Shown here one piece after another: positions 45,407 through 56,549 of a stretch of 64,000 nucleotides of DNA. The DNA is from Termitomyces sp. T153 (lineage: Eukaryota > Basidiomycota > Agaricomycetes > Agaricales > Lyophyllaceae), in assembly GCA_018296165.2 (NCBI GenBank), contig JACKQL020000002.1:992001-1056000 (forward strand), written 5' to 3'. The notes under the pieces are model-generated. The model was not told where the DNA came from, did no database searches, and saw only the letters and a program-made list of their open reading frames with translations. The translations under genes and the position numbers were made by a program. How positions within the stretch are numbered: position 1 is the stretch's first letter; each line of letters begins with the position of its first letter.

Positions 45407-46265
45407 CCTGTAACCAGGATAGTCCTAGTAGGACTGGGGTTGACTCTGGGGGCTGAATGATGGGGAGCCAGGCCTGGAATCTTAAATTGTTGTTGAGTAA
45501 AAGAGAGCTGTTGTGAAATTGAGTGATTCCAGTTGAATCAGGGCTTCTATTGAAGAGCTGGAGTTCTAGAGGTTTGTTGAGGGTATTGCATGGAAGGTCA
45601 AATTATTTGCTGGCAAATGTGCTGCAGGCTCCACTGTCAATGAGAGTGGGGGGAGACCATTGGAGAGTTGTTGTCAGACATTGATGATGAACAATTGCAT
45701 GGACTTCAAATAGAGCTGTGGAAGAAGGGTCTGGAGAACGTTAGTAGTATTTTCCAGGCCCTTGGGGTGGGGTGAGGTGTCAAAGAGGACTGTCTGGAGT
45801 TGAGTGGCTATTCCAGTTGAGGCAGAGGGTGAGGCTAGGCCAGTGGGTCCAGGAGTTGGTTGTGTGAAGCCAGGAGAAGCTGAGAATGAGGGGGCAGAGG
45901 TGTGTAGCTGGGTGGCTAGTAGTTGGAGGTCCTGTCATTGTCCATTGGCAAAGGTGACAGTTGTTTCTATGTGTAGTGATATTTCTGGCAGGGATAGTAT
46001 CACTGTCAAAGAACCTGGGGAGGGTGGGGGTGGTGAGGCACTGGAGGGGTTGCTGAGCAATTGCTGCCAGGGAGTTGTCAATGAAGTTGTTGGTTGCACT
46101 ATTGTTGATCATGATAGGGACAGAGCTGGCAGAGAAGGGGACAGAGGTGCAGAGGAGGGTGCATGAGGAGTACAATGGAAGGTATGCTGGGAGGGTGTCT
46201 AGAGAGAGAACTATTGTGTGGGGGATGTGGCCAAGGTGGAGGAGACATTGGTGTCTAATCTGCAA
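45407..46265 (-). pseudogene. Two aspartic-protease-like segments of element D
   Basis: The first (45780-46265) reads VPIMINNSATNNFIDNSLAAI ... LILSFSWL: the gypsy protease fold with the catalytic Asp-Ser-Gly changed to Asn-Asn-Ser by G-to-A changes. The second (about 45420-45660) reads PTLIDSGACSTFASK ... VLLGLSWLQD with an intact DSG. They are about 50 codons apart in the same polyprotein direction. This may reflect tandem proteases, or recombination between two elements. Confidence 0.5.
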
Positions 46266-46410
46266 CTTAGTGTGTCTTCATGGTCAGAGCAAGACAGAGT
46301 GGATCATAATAGGGTTCAGGTACTGGCCAGCCATAGACATTGATTAGATTGCTGGCAGAAGTGTTTGTGGAGTTAATGCAGACATCAAGAATGGGGTAAG
46401 AGTCTTGATA

Positions 46411-47489
46411 TGCTGATCATGGGGGCTCAGCTTAACTGGGTGAGTCCTTACTAGGCAGACACAATGTCCTGCACTTATAACCTAGCATTCTGGAGAGGTT
46501 CAGACATTAGATATTTGTGAGGGTGAGTCAAGAAAAGTGGTCCAGCAAGTCTGGAAAGGTCCAAGGAAGTCTAAGACAAGGTACAAGGAGGATCAGGCTT
46601 GGGAGTTTGTCAGGTACAAGTCCAGGGGCAGATATGGGGGAGTGTGGGGTAATCAAGGATCACATGAGCAACAAGAGTGGGACTGGAGTTTGATGTGTGA
46701 TCACTTAGTGTTGCTGGGTTCTGGGCCAAGTGTAGGGTGAGGTTTAGAGTTAGTTATGAATGTACAAGTCATAAATATATGAACAGAGATATGCACAAAA
46801 ATCATGACAGAGTTAGAGTTGAAAGGAATACAGGCACACATGAAAGTAAAGTGAAGCAGATGAAACAAGATGGAGTTGAGACAAGACTGAGACAAGAACA
46901 AAATAGATTGAGAAAGATACAAGACTAGAGATAAAAACAGAGACAAAGCCAGGAAACATAACAGACACAAACATAACAGGAGAATATCAGCAATATCAAG
47001 ACAACTGTAGCAGACAGTACCCTACAACTTATATACTAATTACTAGACCTCTTCTGGGGACTGCAGGCCTTACAGCAGGGCTCATCAGAGCTGTGTGGGG
47101 TCAACAGGTGTCAGTTCTGATCAGTTGGTGGGCCATGGTGATATACTGATGGGAACTGATGGGAATGAGGGCTGCACCATAGTCATTGGAATGGTTCTGA
47201 CTGGTTGGGCAGGTTGTGGTGACAAGTTGGTGACATGTGCCAGAGTCAGAAGAACTGTTGGGGGTACCCAGGAGCTCAGAAGGGGTTGGGGGTTTAATGG
47301 GGCCCACAGGGAACATGCTGGGGCCTGTTGGAGAGTTTTTGGGGTTTGCCAGAGAAGCATCAGAGATTGCTGGGGTAGTCATCAGAGTTGGACAAAGGTT
47401 GGAGTAGGTCAAGGGGGCATTGGTGAGTACTCTGGGGAAGCAGGGGTTGCTGGGGGAGAGGTCAGGAGGTCCAGGAGTGGGTTGTGAAA
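46411..47489 (-). mobile_element. 5' LTR of element D
   Basis: A 1079-bp TGTCA-family LTR on the minus strand. Its right end is mutated (TTTCACAACCC for TGTCAC...), and its left end has lost about 12 bp before the leader TATCAAGACTCTTACCCCATTC. That leader matches the sequence after the LTR at 62829 (TAATATCAAGACTCTACC). This makes it a 5' LTR with primer-binding site, not a solo LTR. Confidence 0.7.
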
Positions 47490-48840
47490 GGACTTGGAGA
47501 TAGGATATCCCCAGTTCAGACAATAGCATTGCTTCCAGGTATATTCACTAGCATAACTGTAAGCTTGGCCAGTGTGGCCCCTTGCCCTTGCCTCACCCTC
47601 TGCCCTGCCTTTGTCTCTTGTTAGTTGCCCACTGCCTGCCCACCATGCCTCTGGCTGGCTCACTTGCTGCTCACCTCTTGACCAGATAGTCAAGACATGA
47701 GTAGTGGGTTTGGCTTGGACTATCCACAGCCAACATTCCCTTACAGTCCCATTGCTTATGCTCTGGGAGCAAGTCAAATAAGGCCTTGAACAACAACAAA
47801 CAACAACCACTCCCCACCTGCACATGGGACATTGCACATGGGACATGGGCCCCCCACAGCTTTGGAGCTGTTTATTGTTTGTTCTGGTCACTACAGTGGG
47901 TATACCAACACCATGGCTGTCATTAGGTTCATTGTCGAGCTGTGGGTGTGTAACCTAGCACTACTTCAGCCGATCATTGTTGCCACATCATCATCATTCA
48001 CTCACCACAATACCACCACCATCTCAACCTCGTCCTGATCGATGAGGAGAACTGACGGTACTTTGAGTAGCAGGTACGTCACCTCTCCGCTCTCCCTCGC
48101 CATCAATTCAACAAGCCCATCTGCAGGAGATTACGATATTCCGGATACCTGAGGTTTAGTAGCCTTCCAAACATTCCCATGATATAATGCTGATAGGTTC
48201 CTCTTCAGAACTGATACCCCATGTACTGTACTATTATCTATATTATCGACAGCGGACTTTACTTTACATTTCCTACGACTCTGAGATTTCTCCTGCAGAT
48301 CAAGTCATTTTCATCAAGATCTCGGCTGAGAGAACCCTTGCGATCCAAGTTACTCTACACACTTCGTCAGATTCAAGAATTGGTCAGCAAAGGTGATGAA
48401 TACGCTCTTAGCATCGATGCGTCCTGTCTGTCCTTTTCCATGATATGGGATTTCAATCTGCGCATTGCATAACGTGCGTGCCTCTCTTGTTGATCGTTCG
48501 AATCCCTGACCTTTGACTTTGACATGGTTGACAGCAATCAAACAGCGATCATCTTTCAAAGTATCCTGAGCCATCAACAAATTTTGTGGAATTTCTGGTC
48601 AAGGTGTAGTGTTGTTAATTAGCCCCTCAAGTTTACTAGATGCAGAGGAAAATCGACGAGGACGCTGACGGACGTATTTTTCGAAATTCCAACATTAAAA
48701 TAATTTGTTCCCTTCTTATCTTTTCTGTAATCTCTCTCCTGACCGCTTTGAGCTGTACATCGGGATGGTTCATGCTATTGCAACCAGTGCCGCACGAAGA
48801 CCACTAAGCTAGCGACACTCGGACCATATACCAACACTAG
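47490..48840. other. Boundary region, no gene established
   Basis: CpG is almost absent to about 47930, then frequent. Small frames occur on both strands (plus 48187-48396, minus 48350-48580), none recognised. The abrupt change of composition near 47930-48030 is the right edge of the long CpG-depleted block. Confidence 0.4.
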
Positions 48841-48844
48841 ATGC

Positions 48845-49738
48845 CTAGAAAACATTCTTCTGCTCCCTTTCCCTTCTTCTCTCTGCGATTCTTGTCAACA
48901 TAACCTCCCGACTACTGTGAGAGAACTGCCTCTTTGTCTTTTGCCCTCCACTCGCAACCACCTTGTGCCACGTCCCCGATGTTGTCTGTTCACTCACTGA
49001 TTTGGTTGCTGTCGGAACCGCAGCTACAAATGATGAATGCACGTGAGGCACTGTCATGGTCGTCGATGGTTGGACTGCCGGGACTAGGTTCTTGAGTGCT
49101 CCTTCTTTTTTCCAAGGCAAACGAGCCAGGTTGTCCCACACTTTCCCGATATCGTCAGTGTCTTCTTTTAGAAAAATAGTGACGTGACATGTTGGGTCAT
49201 AGTCTTTGCACGCCGCAAAGATGGGGCGGCCTTGTGCGTCTTTCACAGACGAGACCTCATTGCTTTTGATGCTTGGTCAAGAGTTGATGAACTCTGATCA
49301 TATATAATGTGATACCACTCACGACCATATGAACTTGCCCTTTGCTGAACAGTGCTTCTGGAACTGCTCAACGCCAAGGTCCCTAAAGGTTGAAAGACCA
49401 CTAAAAGGTGACAGAGTAAGGATAGGAAGAGAAGCTGTGGCGTTGTAGACTGACTGGGGATTCTCTTCTTTCGTATGTTGTCGCTCAAGAGAGTCACTTG
49501 TTGGACAAGTTTGCTTCAATATCACTACGGTGCTTGCCAGTTTTTCCTCATCGTCAGACCCGATAAAGTGCATCTTGAGCCGCTGTAAGTCCTTGTCTTT
49601 CTTTCCTAGCGCAGAGTTGGAAGTTCCGCAACGGTAAAGGGTGAATATCTCATCGGCCCCTATGACCAGAGAAGACAGGGACAATGTGGCGAACAACAGT
49701 AAAAGGATACGTGTCATGGCAAATTCTTTGAACCGCAT
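48845..49738 (-). CDS. Probable secreted protein, two exons, function unknown
   Basis: Exon 1 is 49323-49738 and exon 2 is 48845-49262, with a 60-bp intron (49263-49322) having a GTGAGT donor and CAAAAG acceptor. The join restores a serine codon and keeps the frame, giving 277 residues from the first Met or 270 from Met8. Met8 is preferred because it begins a classic signal peptide (MTRILLLLFATLSLSSLVIG, cleavage likely after the following Ala). The mature part has five Cys (in YRCGTS, QTCPTS, KHCSAK, AACKDY, PTCHVT), a hydrophilic middle and an Arg/Glu-rich C-terminal helix ending EQKNVF. It is CpG-retaining and intact. I know no family; a small secreted cysteine-containing protein could be effector-like or a cell-wall protein. 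Confidence 0.6.
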
Positions 49739-50151
49739 TATTAAACGTCGCGTGTTGAGAATGACCTGGCCCTTACGTGAAATCAGGTGGTAAAGAGCGT
49801 TCGATACGAGGATAACAATGTCAAAGGAATAGGAAATGCAGATATGGGCAGGACCAGCCTAAAGGTTTCCCTAGGATAAGGCTGCTATTTATCATCGACT
49901 GCTTTTGTGGGCGTTTTGATATTTCAAGTCACCTTCCTACGGCCCGAAATCAAAGTTCGTTACAGAAGAATGATTGAACCACAATACGAGGGCGCGTTGC
50001 GCCGTTCAACGCCGCAGCTGTGATCGCTCGCCTGACCTGGAAATATTGCTTGTAGCGCCTGTCCTCAATTATGTATATGCACATTTACTATGTAAGACGA
50101 TTAAACTATGGCCATCGATACAAGATGAGTTTCGGACAAGCCTATCATATG
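49739..50151. other. Intergenic, CpG-retaining
   Basis: Presumed promoter region of the secreted-protein gene and 3' flank of the next minus-strand gene. No motif stands out. Confidence 0.4.
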
Positions 50152-50481
50152 TCATATAGCAACCGTGAAAAGCTCTCCACAGCGAACGAGGCACCAGAGA
50201 AACGCAAGGAATCTGTCCTCTTCCTTCCAGCCACGGTCATCAGGTGCAGGTCCTCGTATCTCCTTGCGACGCTTTATCACTGCATTTATAATCTGAACAA
50301 TAGTTTGAGAGAAACTTGGCAAATGAAACACAAGAGCATATTTGTGGACAACCTTGTCGGTTCGGTCAACTTGACCAAAGGGCGGATCTCTCAGACGTTG
50401 TTTCACCTCCGGATGAACATGTGTAGATGCTTGGAAGAAGATCAAATACATAACAACTCCTGCCCGAGACCAGGACATCAC
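50152..50481 (-). CDS. Duplicated-family protein, copy 1
   Basis: A 109-codon minus-strand frame. The conserved part, shared with copies near 50820-50990 and 53070-53230, reads through INAVIKRRKEIRGPAPDDRG and WKEEDRFLAFLWCLVRCGEL to the stop. No domain is recognised; the C-terminus is hydrophobic. The frame may be the last exon of a longer gene, because the sequence shared with copy 2 begins at a possible acceptor (TTGTTCAG). About 660 bp separate equivalent points in copies 1 and 2, in direct orientation, so this is a tandem duplication. Confidence 0.4.
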   Translation of the reverse strand: MMSWSRAGVVMYLIFFQASTHVHPEVKQRLRDPPFGQVDRTDKVVHKYALVFHLPSFSQTIVQIINAVIKRRKEIRGPAPDDRGWKEEDRFLAFLWCLVRCGELFTVAI

Positions 50482-50819
50482 GAACAGTCGAACAATGATT
50501 GAGTTATATGATGGTCAGTCATAATCTAGCCTTTTTAACATTTGCATTGGTCAACAAAAAATCGACCCAGATTATGGACTGCTCTTGTGGGCGTTTCAAT
50601 GTTGCAAACCACCGTACTGATTTAACGAGGATCCACTCAATGTGAAGGCGCAAATGTATCGACTCCGACTCGGACGCGATCGTTTCTTTACCATGATCGG
50701 TGGAAATATTGTTGTAGTGAACTCTTGTGTTGTGTTCAATTATGTACGCATGCAATGTGACAATCGACCCGTGGCAATTTATAGATTTTGGACCAGCCTA
50801 CTCATATGGCAACCGTAAA

Positions 50820-51382
50820 AAGCTTCCCACAGCGAGCGAGGCACCAGAGAAACCCAAGGAGTCTGTCCTCTTCCTTCCAGCCACGGTCATCAGGTGCAGG
50901 TCCTCGTATCTCCTTGCGACGCTTTATCGCTTCATATATAACCTAAACAATAACGTGAGAGAAACTTGGCGAGTGAAACACGAGAGCATACCAACACATG
51001 AAAAACGAGGCAGCCTCAATAGTCCTTTCTCATCTAATCTCATCTTACTCCACCTCTTGATGTCTTCAACTTCCACTTCTTTCGAATAATCAAAGCCTTT
51101 TTCCTTAGAGTAAGACTGTGTGGACGCTCTCCTGATGTCTATGTCATACTGGAGATATTCGATGTCGATGAGATCCCACATATTTCTGTCATCCTCGCTG
51201 TTGGTTTCATCGTCGCTATTGATTTCGTCATCACTATCGTTGTTCTTGTAATTTGACCATCTTGCGTCGTAATAATCTTGGACGATATTCCGGACTGTCA
51301 AGAGGGGCATGCTCCAAGGATAATGGATAGTACCGTCAAGGGCTAGAGGTCTATTGTGGGAATATCGGTCGTAGGCTGGCAT
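50820..51382 (-). CDS. Duplicated-family protein, copy 2, with acidic region
   Basis: A 152-codon frame from MPAYDRYSHNRPLALDG (51382) to 50924. Features are a Tyr/Pro-rich N-terminus, a very acidic stretch NDSDDEINSDDETNSEDD near residues 47-64, then WDLIDIEYLQYDIDIRR and a Lys/Asp-rich VEVEDIKRWSK. The downstream sequence homologous to copy 1 (IKRRKEIRGPAPDDRG, 50820-50950) is in another frame behind an in-frame TAG and a possible TTGTTTAG acceptor, so a further exon is likely but the phase does not join cleanly. The function is unknown. Confidence 0.45.
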
Positions 51383-51989
51383 GATGACTATTCAGTGAGT
51401 GATAATTGAAGCCTGACAAGTATTGGTGGTCATAATTCAGACAAGAACAAAAGGGAGACTCACAGTCCGCGCGAAGTGATTGTACAACTGTAGGCCAGAA
51501 CTGATTGATTATTGTGGCAAAACATTATAAGCGGATCCGAGACAAAGCTTTGAGAAAATGTACCTGGGATGAATCAGGCACAGTGGATTTGAACTTGAAG
51601 GCAACTGAAGGCAACTAGCGACGACGAGAAATCATGAAGTCGTGGCACATATGATATATTGTACGCATCAGATACATCAGATGTTGAACACGGATCTGGC
51701 ATCCTTGTTGACAAGCAACCTTGTTGATTCGGTCAACTTGATACCTTCGGACGAACATGTGTAATGATGCGAAATGGAAAGTTTGATGCCATCAAGTGAT
51801 CAGATCAACTGATCAAACCTTCTTTTCACAGTTGCTCGAGGGCTTTTATTGATACACTAAATCTCACTTAGAAATAGTATTTGATAGGTTTATGTATTTA
51901 TTCAAATGCTTGAGACGGTCTCGCACAGAAGAATGGGCACAATAGTTCTATTACACTAGTTAGCCCGGAGCTAAATAAAGCTCTTAGGC
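51383..51989. other. Intergenic, CpG-retaining, no gene recognised
   Basis: Contains a segment (51715-51765, CTTGTTGATTCGGTCAACTTG) similar to 50350-50400 of the duplicated family, so part of the duplication unit is present again. Otherwise featureless. Confidence 0.35.
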
Positions 51990-52583
51990 CTAAGCAACCT
52001 GCTCCCTGGGGATCACTGAGCCATGGCAAGTATTTTGCTTGTTCCTTTTATAGTCTGTCATTGGTGCACAGACCAACGTGCTATCTGCGTGTTTTTGTAG
52101 CTGGTCGGGTATGTTGTACGCCAGTATCCTGGGGCTGTCCTTGGCACTTGTCCAGCCTAAGTTTTGGCTTTTTCCGTCTACCCATCTGCACCACTTCTTC
52201 TTAGTCATTTCGGGACTTGATAGTATTTTTGCGAACTTAAACACACGTTGTTTTTAGGATGTGAATTAGTGGAATGTGTCAAGGAAATTGTGCAGAGGCC
52301 TCGCCGGCTTTGATGGCTGATCTCGGATCATGATCCGATATTGCCGTCTTGACCTATGCACTGCCACGGACTTGGCTTTTTGGTCAGCACATGATCTCTT
52401 TCGATCACTGTGATTCTGATGTATCTGCTTTGGTTTACTCATCCTCAGTGTTGCGTGGGTGGTAGTACTTAGTTTTTCAAGGTATGTCTTTTCTTGTCTA
52501 CAGTTTTTAACATTTTGGCTTACAGTTTTCAGCCTTTTTTTTGGTATATAGAATAAACTTTCTTGTAATTTTAGTACTTTCAC
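51990..52583 (-). other. Two minus-strand frames, unrecognised
   Basis: Frames of 105 codons (52266-52583, very Lys/Arg-rich) and 84 codons (51990-52244, with KKKWCRWVDGKSQNLGWTS) lie head to tail and could be exons of one gene. CpG is present but sparse. No family is recognised, and chance frames cannot be excluded. Confidence 0.2.
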
Positions 52584-52619
52584 TGGTCCTCAGTTTTGAG
52601 GCTGGTGTATCAGTAAGTG

Positions 52620-53640
52620 CCTGAAAGAATATCAAATAGATAACAACTCCTGCCCAAGACCAGGACATCACAAAGATCCAAGGTCATAGAGAGAGGGATT
52701 CACGAACAGTTGAAGAATGATTGAGTTATATGATGGCCAGTCATAGTCTAGCCTTTTTAACATCTGCATTTTCAATAAAAAATCAACACAGATTATTGAC
52801 AGCTTCTGTGGGTGTATTAATGTTTCAAACCTCCATACTGCCTGAGTTTGTTGCACTGGAAGAATGCAAGGTTACACATTGTGAGTACACAAACTGTATC
52901 AACTCCCTGATTGTTTACTGTGATCAGTGGAAATATTGTTGTAGTGCTACAACTCCTGTGCTCAATTATGTCTGCATGCAAAGTGACAATATTAGTTGAC
53001 CTGTGACTATTTATACATACATTTTGGGCCAGCTTCATGTGGCAAACATGAGAAAGTTTCCATAGCAAGTGTACTAGTAACCAGAGAAACACAAGTAATT
53101 TGTCCTCTTTCTTCCAATCCCAGTCATCAGGTGCAGGTCCTCATATATCCTTGTGATGCTTTATTGCTTGTGTTGAGCTCTAACAAATAGTGTGCAAGAA
53201 ACTCAGTGAGTGAAACATGAGAGCATACCAATTCATTAAAAATAAACCAGGCAAAATAATCCTTCTTTGTCTGATCTTGTCTTACTCCAAATCTTGATGT
53301 CTTCAACTTCCACTTCTTTAGAATAATCAAGGCCTTTTTCTTTAGAGTACAACCATGTCCATGCTCTCCTGATGTCTATGTTATCCTGTAGATGTTTGAT
53401 ACAGATCAGATCCCAAGTATTTCTGTCATCTTTGTTATCAGTTATTGTTGTTATTGATTTCATCATCACTCACATTGATCTTGTGATTCAACCACTTTGC
53501 TTTGTGGTGATTTTCAATGATATTCTGGACCATTGAGGAGAGTCTTCTCCAAAGATAATGCATAGTACTGTTGAGGGCTAAGGATCTATTGCAGAAGTAG
53601 ATGTTGTAAGATGGCATGAGGACTATTTGAATGGGTGATA
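52620..53640 (-). pseudogene. Duplicated-family protein, copy 3, CpG-eroded
   Basis: Collinear with 50450-51390: it shares GAATATCAAATA.ATAACAACTCCTG, the CTAGCCTTTTTAACAT segment, the conserved 170-bp block (53070-53230) and the acidic-protein region starting MPSYNIYFCNRSLALNSTMH (53620). Nearly every CG in copies 1 and 2 is TG or CA here (for example GAAACGCAAGGAATC against GAAACACAAGTAATT), and the frames are full of stops. Confidence 0.75.
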
Positions 53641-53917
53641 AAAGCCTGACAAGATTGGAGGTAAAAATTCAGACAAGAGCACAAGGGGAACATCTGTGCC
53701 AACATTAGGTCAGAACTGAGGCCTGGGGCTTGAAGAGTAACTGTAGGGCCATTAATTATTCTGCCAAAGAAATAGAAGCCAATCTGACAATGCTTTTAGT
53801 CTTGAATCAATAGTCTAAGTACTTACCTGGGATCAATCAGACAGTGTAACAAACTTGAAATCTATTACCATTCTTGACTTTGTTGTGTCTGGCACAGACA
53901 ATTGCATGTTGGGGTTG
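53641..53917. other. Intergenic
   Basis: No gene recognised; CpG-depleted. Confidence 0.3.
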
Positions 53918-54100
53918 GATTGTATGTATTGTCTACTGGATATTGTGAGTATGTATTGTCTACTGGATATTGTGAGTATGTATTGTCTACTGGATATTGT
54001 GAGTATGTATTGTCTACTGGATATTGTGAGTATGTATTGTCTACTGGATATTGTGATTATGTATTGTCTACTGGATATTGTGAGTATGTATTGTCTACTG
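53918..54100 (+). repeat. 27-bp minisatellite, about seven units
   Basis: The unit GTATGTATTGTCTACTGGATATTGTGA repeats about seven times with a single substitution (TGATTATG in one unit). The period is 27, so it stays in frame and would encode (MYCLLDIVS)n, but the reading frame around it is broken. Confidence 0.88.
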
Positions 54101-55660
54101 GTCAACCTCCTCATGTCACTGCTACTTTTGATCCCTGTTCTCTCAGTTGTGTACAGTTCCCTCAACCAGGTTAGTATACTTTTACCTTGTGGTCCTTTTC
54201 AAAATCTAATGTGCTTGCAGACCTGTCCCTGTTTCATGTCTGGTTGCTTTGAGCTCTGATTATACTTTGAGTCACTCAGATGGCTCTTTGACCTCTGGTG
54301 ATGTCTTTGCATGTGTCAATGAAATTGTATCTATGTTGGTTCTGTCAAATAGTCCTCTTTATATGTTGTCTCCATTTACCTGTGGCATGGTGGAACATCA
54401 TTTGAGTTTGTATGAGTTGTCAGCTGGCTTGTGCAATGAACAGAAAAAATATCTGTTGATCCATCATTTGGTCAATGGTCTATGTACCTCTCCAGATCTG
54501 GACAAGTGCAGTCATTTGGCAGGCCAGGCATCTATGATGTAGATGAGCTGGTCCTTCTTATCTTGGGTTGCAGAGTGGTCTTGTGTCCTGGGTGTTGTCT
54601 CTACACTGAATCATATCACTAAGTCTCTGGGGTATGATAAAACAACCAATATGCAGCTGTTGTTAGACCAGTTGTTAGGTGACTTGCTTGGTTCTGCAGT
54701 ATTGAGTTGCCTTGGCAGCAGTTACCTTATGGCTCCTTCCATTCTGTCATTGCAGGATGTACTTAGTCTGGCAGTGAACCATGGTATATCTGCTGCAGGC
54801 TCTTCATAGGAAGTGCTGTCCCTTGTGTTGCATTATACCTATCATGGACATTGCATAGGCTTCATTGGTCTTGAAGGTTGTGCAAATGAATTTAATGATG
54901 TTTCAAATGCATGCAAGACTCCCATGGACAATCATGGGGCCATTATGTCATATCTTTTGTGTGTCCTTGCCCCTAAGATGAAGATTGGTACTTTGAAAGA
55001 GTTGCTTAAGGCTCATGATATTTCTTTTGATAACCAGTCCTCTTTGCATCAGCTTTGCTTGGTTATCAAGTGACACACATACAGTTTGTCCAAGGGGAAG
55101 TTTACAGGCAACAGGATCTCTGATGAAGCTCAGGCTTTGCATGTGCAGTTCAAAACAGTTTATGAGAATTGGCCCAGTGTGGTTTTGTATGAACAGAAGA
55201 ATAACCTTATTAGTTTGTTTTGCAAAGAGACTTCTAGTGATGCTCTGTAGTGTCTAACCTATGCTTCCTGCTTGCATGACAAGTTTTGCATGAGATAACA
55301 TCTAACACAAATTCCTCAGTTGACTTAAATGTTCTGCATTATCCTGGATGTCAAGTTGATAGGGTGTTGTGTCTTTGCAGCTGTCTGCTTTTCTGGATCC
55401 AATCATAGTTCCTAATTTGGTCAGTGACCTCAGTTGTAGAGATGGGGGAGGGAGCTGTCATATAAATTCTGACTTGAGTGATGACATTGAACAAGATATA
55501 GGGCATGGAGACTATGTGCACTTGTTACCTTTTGAGACTGGTCTGTTTTGAAATCTGTTGTTGGATCCTGCTGGGGTGCTAGATCAAGGCAACAGGTTCT
55601 TTGATTTGCATTTGTGCAATGAGGGTCTCTGTGTGCACTGAGAAAAAGTAGACTGTCCAA
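54101..55660 (+). pseudogene. N-terminal region of a Helitron-type Rep/helicase protein, truncated
   Basis: Consecutive plus-strand frames (54249-54542, 54543-54809, 54813-55073 and sequence to 55660) give a continuous protein separated by single stops. Features include the segment LKELLKAHDISFDNQSSLHQ (a SAP-like helix pair), SLSKGKFTGNRI, VYENWPSVV and SLFCKETSSDAL. At 55565-55625 LLDPAGVLDQGNRFFDLHLC is followed by a CVH...EK segment. This order matches what I recall of the N-terminal third of large agaricomycete Helitron proteins ahead of the Rep domain. It is cut off by the LTR at 55664. Confidence 0.5.
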
Positions 55661-55663
55661 GCA

Positions 55664-56549
55664 TGTCAGGTTCTGCTGACCACAGGGGATCAGCTTAACT
55701 GGATGAGTCCTTACTAGGCAGACATAATGTCCTGCACTTAAAACCTAGCATTCCAGGTAGGTCTGGACTTCAGATACTTGCAAGGAGAGGCTGTAAGGGC
55801 AACCTCTGGAGGCTGGGGCTCAATCACACAGCTGGCAAAGGGAAATCCAAAGTCTATTCAGTGCTGTACAGTGTCTACTGAGATAACTACTCACCTGGCA
55901 AAGGGAAATCCAAAGAGAACAAGTCTGGGGATTCCCTAGGCCAGGTGTGACGCTTCAGAGGCTTCAGAAGCATGAGAAACAACTGTACAGTATGACAGAG
56001 AAAAAAGACACAAGTGATGTGTCAGCAATTGGTCAGCAGTTACATAAGCCAGTGGCAGTGTCAAAGGGCACACTTGTCTGAATTATTGACAGAGAACCGG
56101 TGCAGCCTGAGGGCTGAAACTAGGACCAATAGATAGGGAAAAGGAAGGAGAATAAAGGAAAACTATAACAGAGCAAATCTGACAAGAACTGGAGGAGGAG
56201 AAGGGGAAACAAGTGAGACATCCCCTGACAGAGGCTAGGGAAAGCTATTTGAGCAAGTCTGGGGTGGTTTTGGGAAGTCTTAGACAAGGTACAATAAGGG
56301 TTGGACTTGGAGAAGACTAACTGGGTGAGTCCTTACTAGGTGGACACAATGTCCTGCACTTATAACCTAGCATTCCAGGGAGGTCTGAACTTCAGATATT
56401 TGCAAGGAGAGACTAGGGGAAGCAATCTGAGCAAGTCTGGGGTGGTCTGGGGAAGTTTTAGACAATGTACAATAAGGGTCAGACTTAGGAAAGACTCAGC
56501 TACAGGTCCAGAAGGGAATACAGGAAGTGTGGGGTAAGTGGAGGCTATG
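55664..56549 (-). mobile_element. Rearranged LTR of the TGTCA family, interrupted
   Basis: Starts TGTCAGGTTCTG at 55664. It is interrupted at 55791/56231 by a solo LTR, then continues. From about 56312 the segment CTGGGTGAGTCCTTACTAGG to GTACAATAAGGGT recurs, so the LTR has an internal tandem duplication of roughly 190 bp. It is cut at 56549 by the LTR of element B. Confidence 0.65.
55792..56230. mobile_element. Nested 439-bp solo LTR, TSD GAGGC
   Basis: Begins TGTAAGGGCAACC and ends TCCCCTGACA, flanked by GAGGC at 55787-55791 and 56231-56235. Its ends resemble the TGTAAGGGG family at 44925-45401 but the interior differs, so it may be a related family. Confidence 0.75.

Larger units (their letters stand above)
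42128..46410 (-). mobile_element. Decayed gypsy element D, internal region with two nested solo LTRs
   Basis: On the minus strand, from a 5' LTR at 46411-47489, the order is a leader with TATCAAGACTC, a protease-like segment, a second protease-like segment, a Thr/Pro-rich spacer, then QYYELTDVLSKGSGKDL (start of the RT region) joined directly to a RNase H segment. Gag and most of RT are deleted, and integrase is lost at the 42128 junction. Nested LTRs at 43281-44424 and 44925-45401 have their own TSDs. Confidence 0.65.

Noticed and set aside
48470..48525. CGTTCGAATCCC near 48507 looks like a tRNA B box
   Set aside because: No A box at the right distance and no foldable cloverleaf could be found around it.
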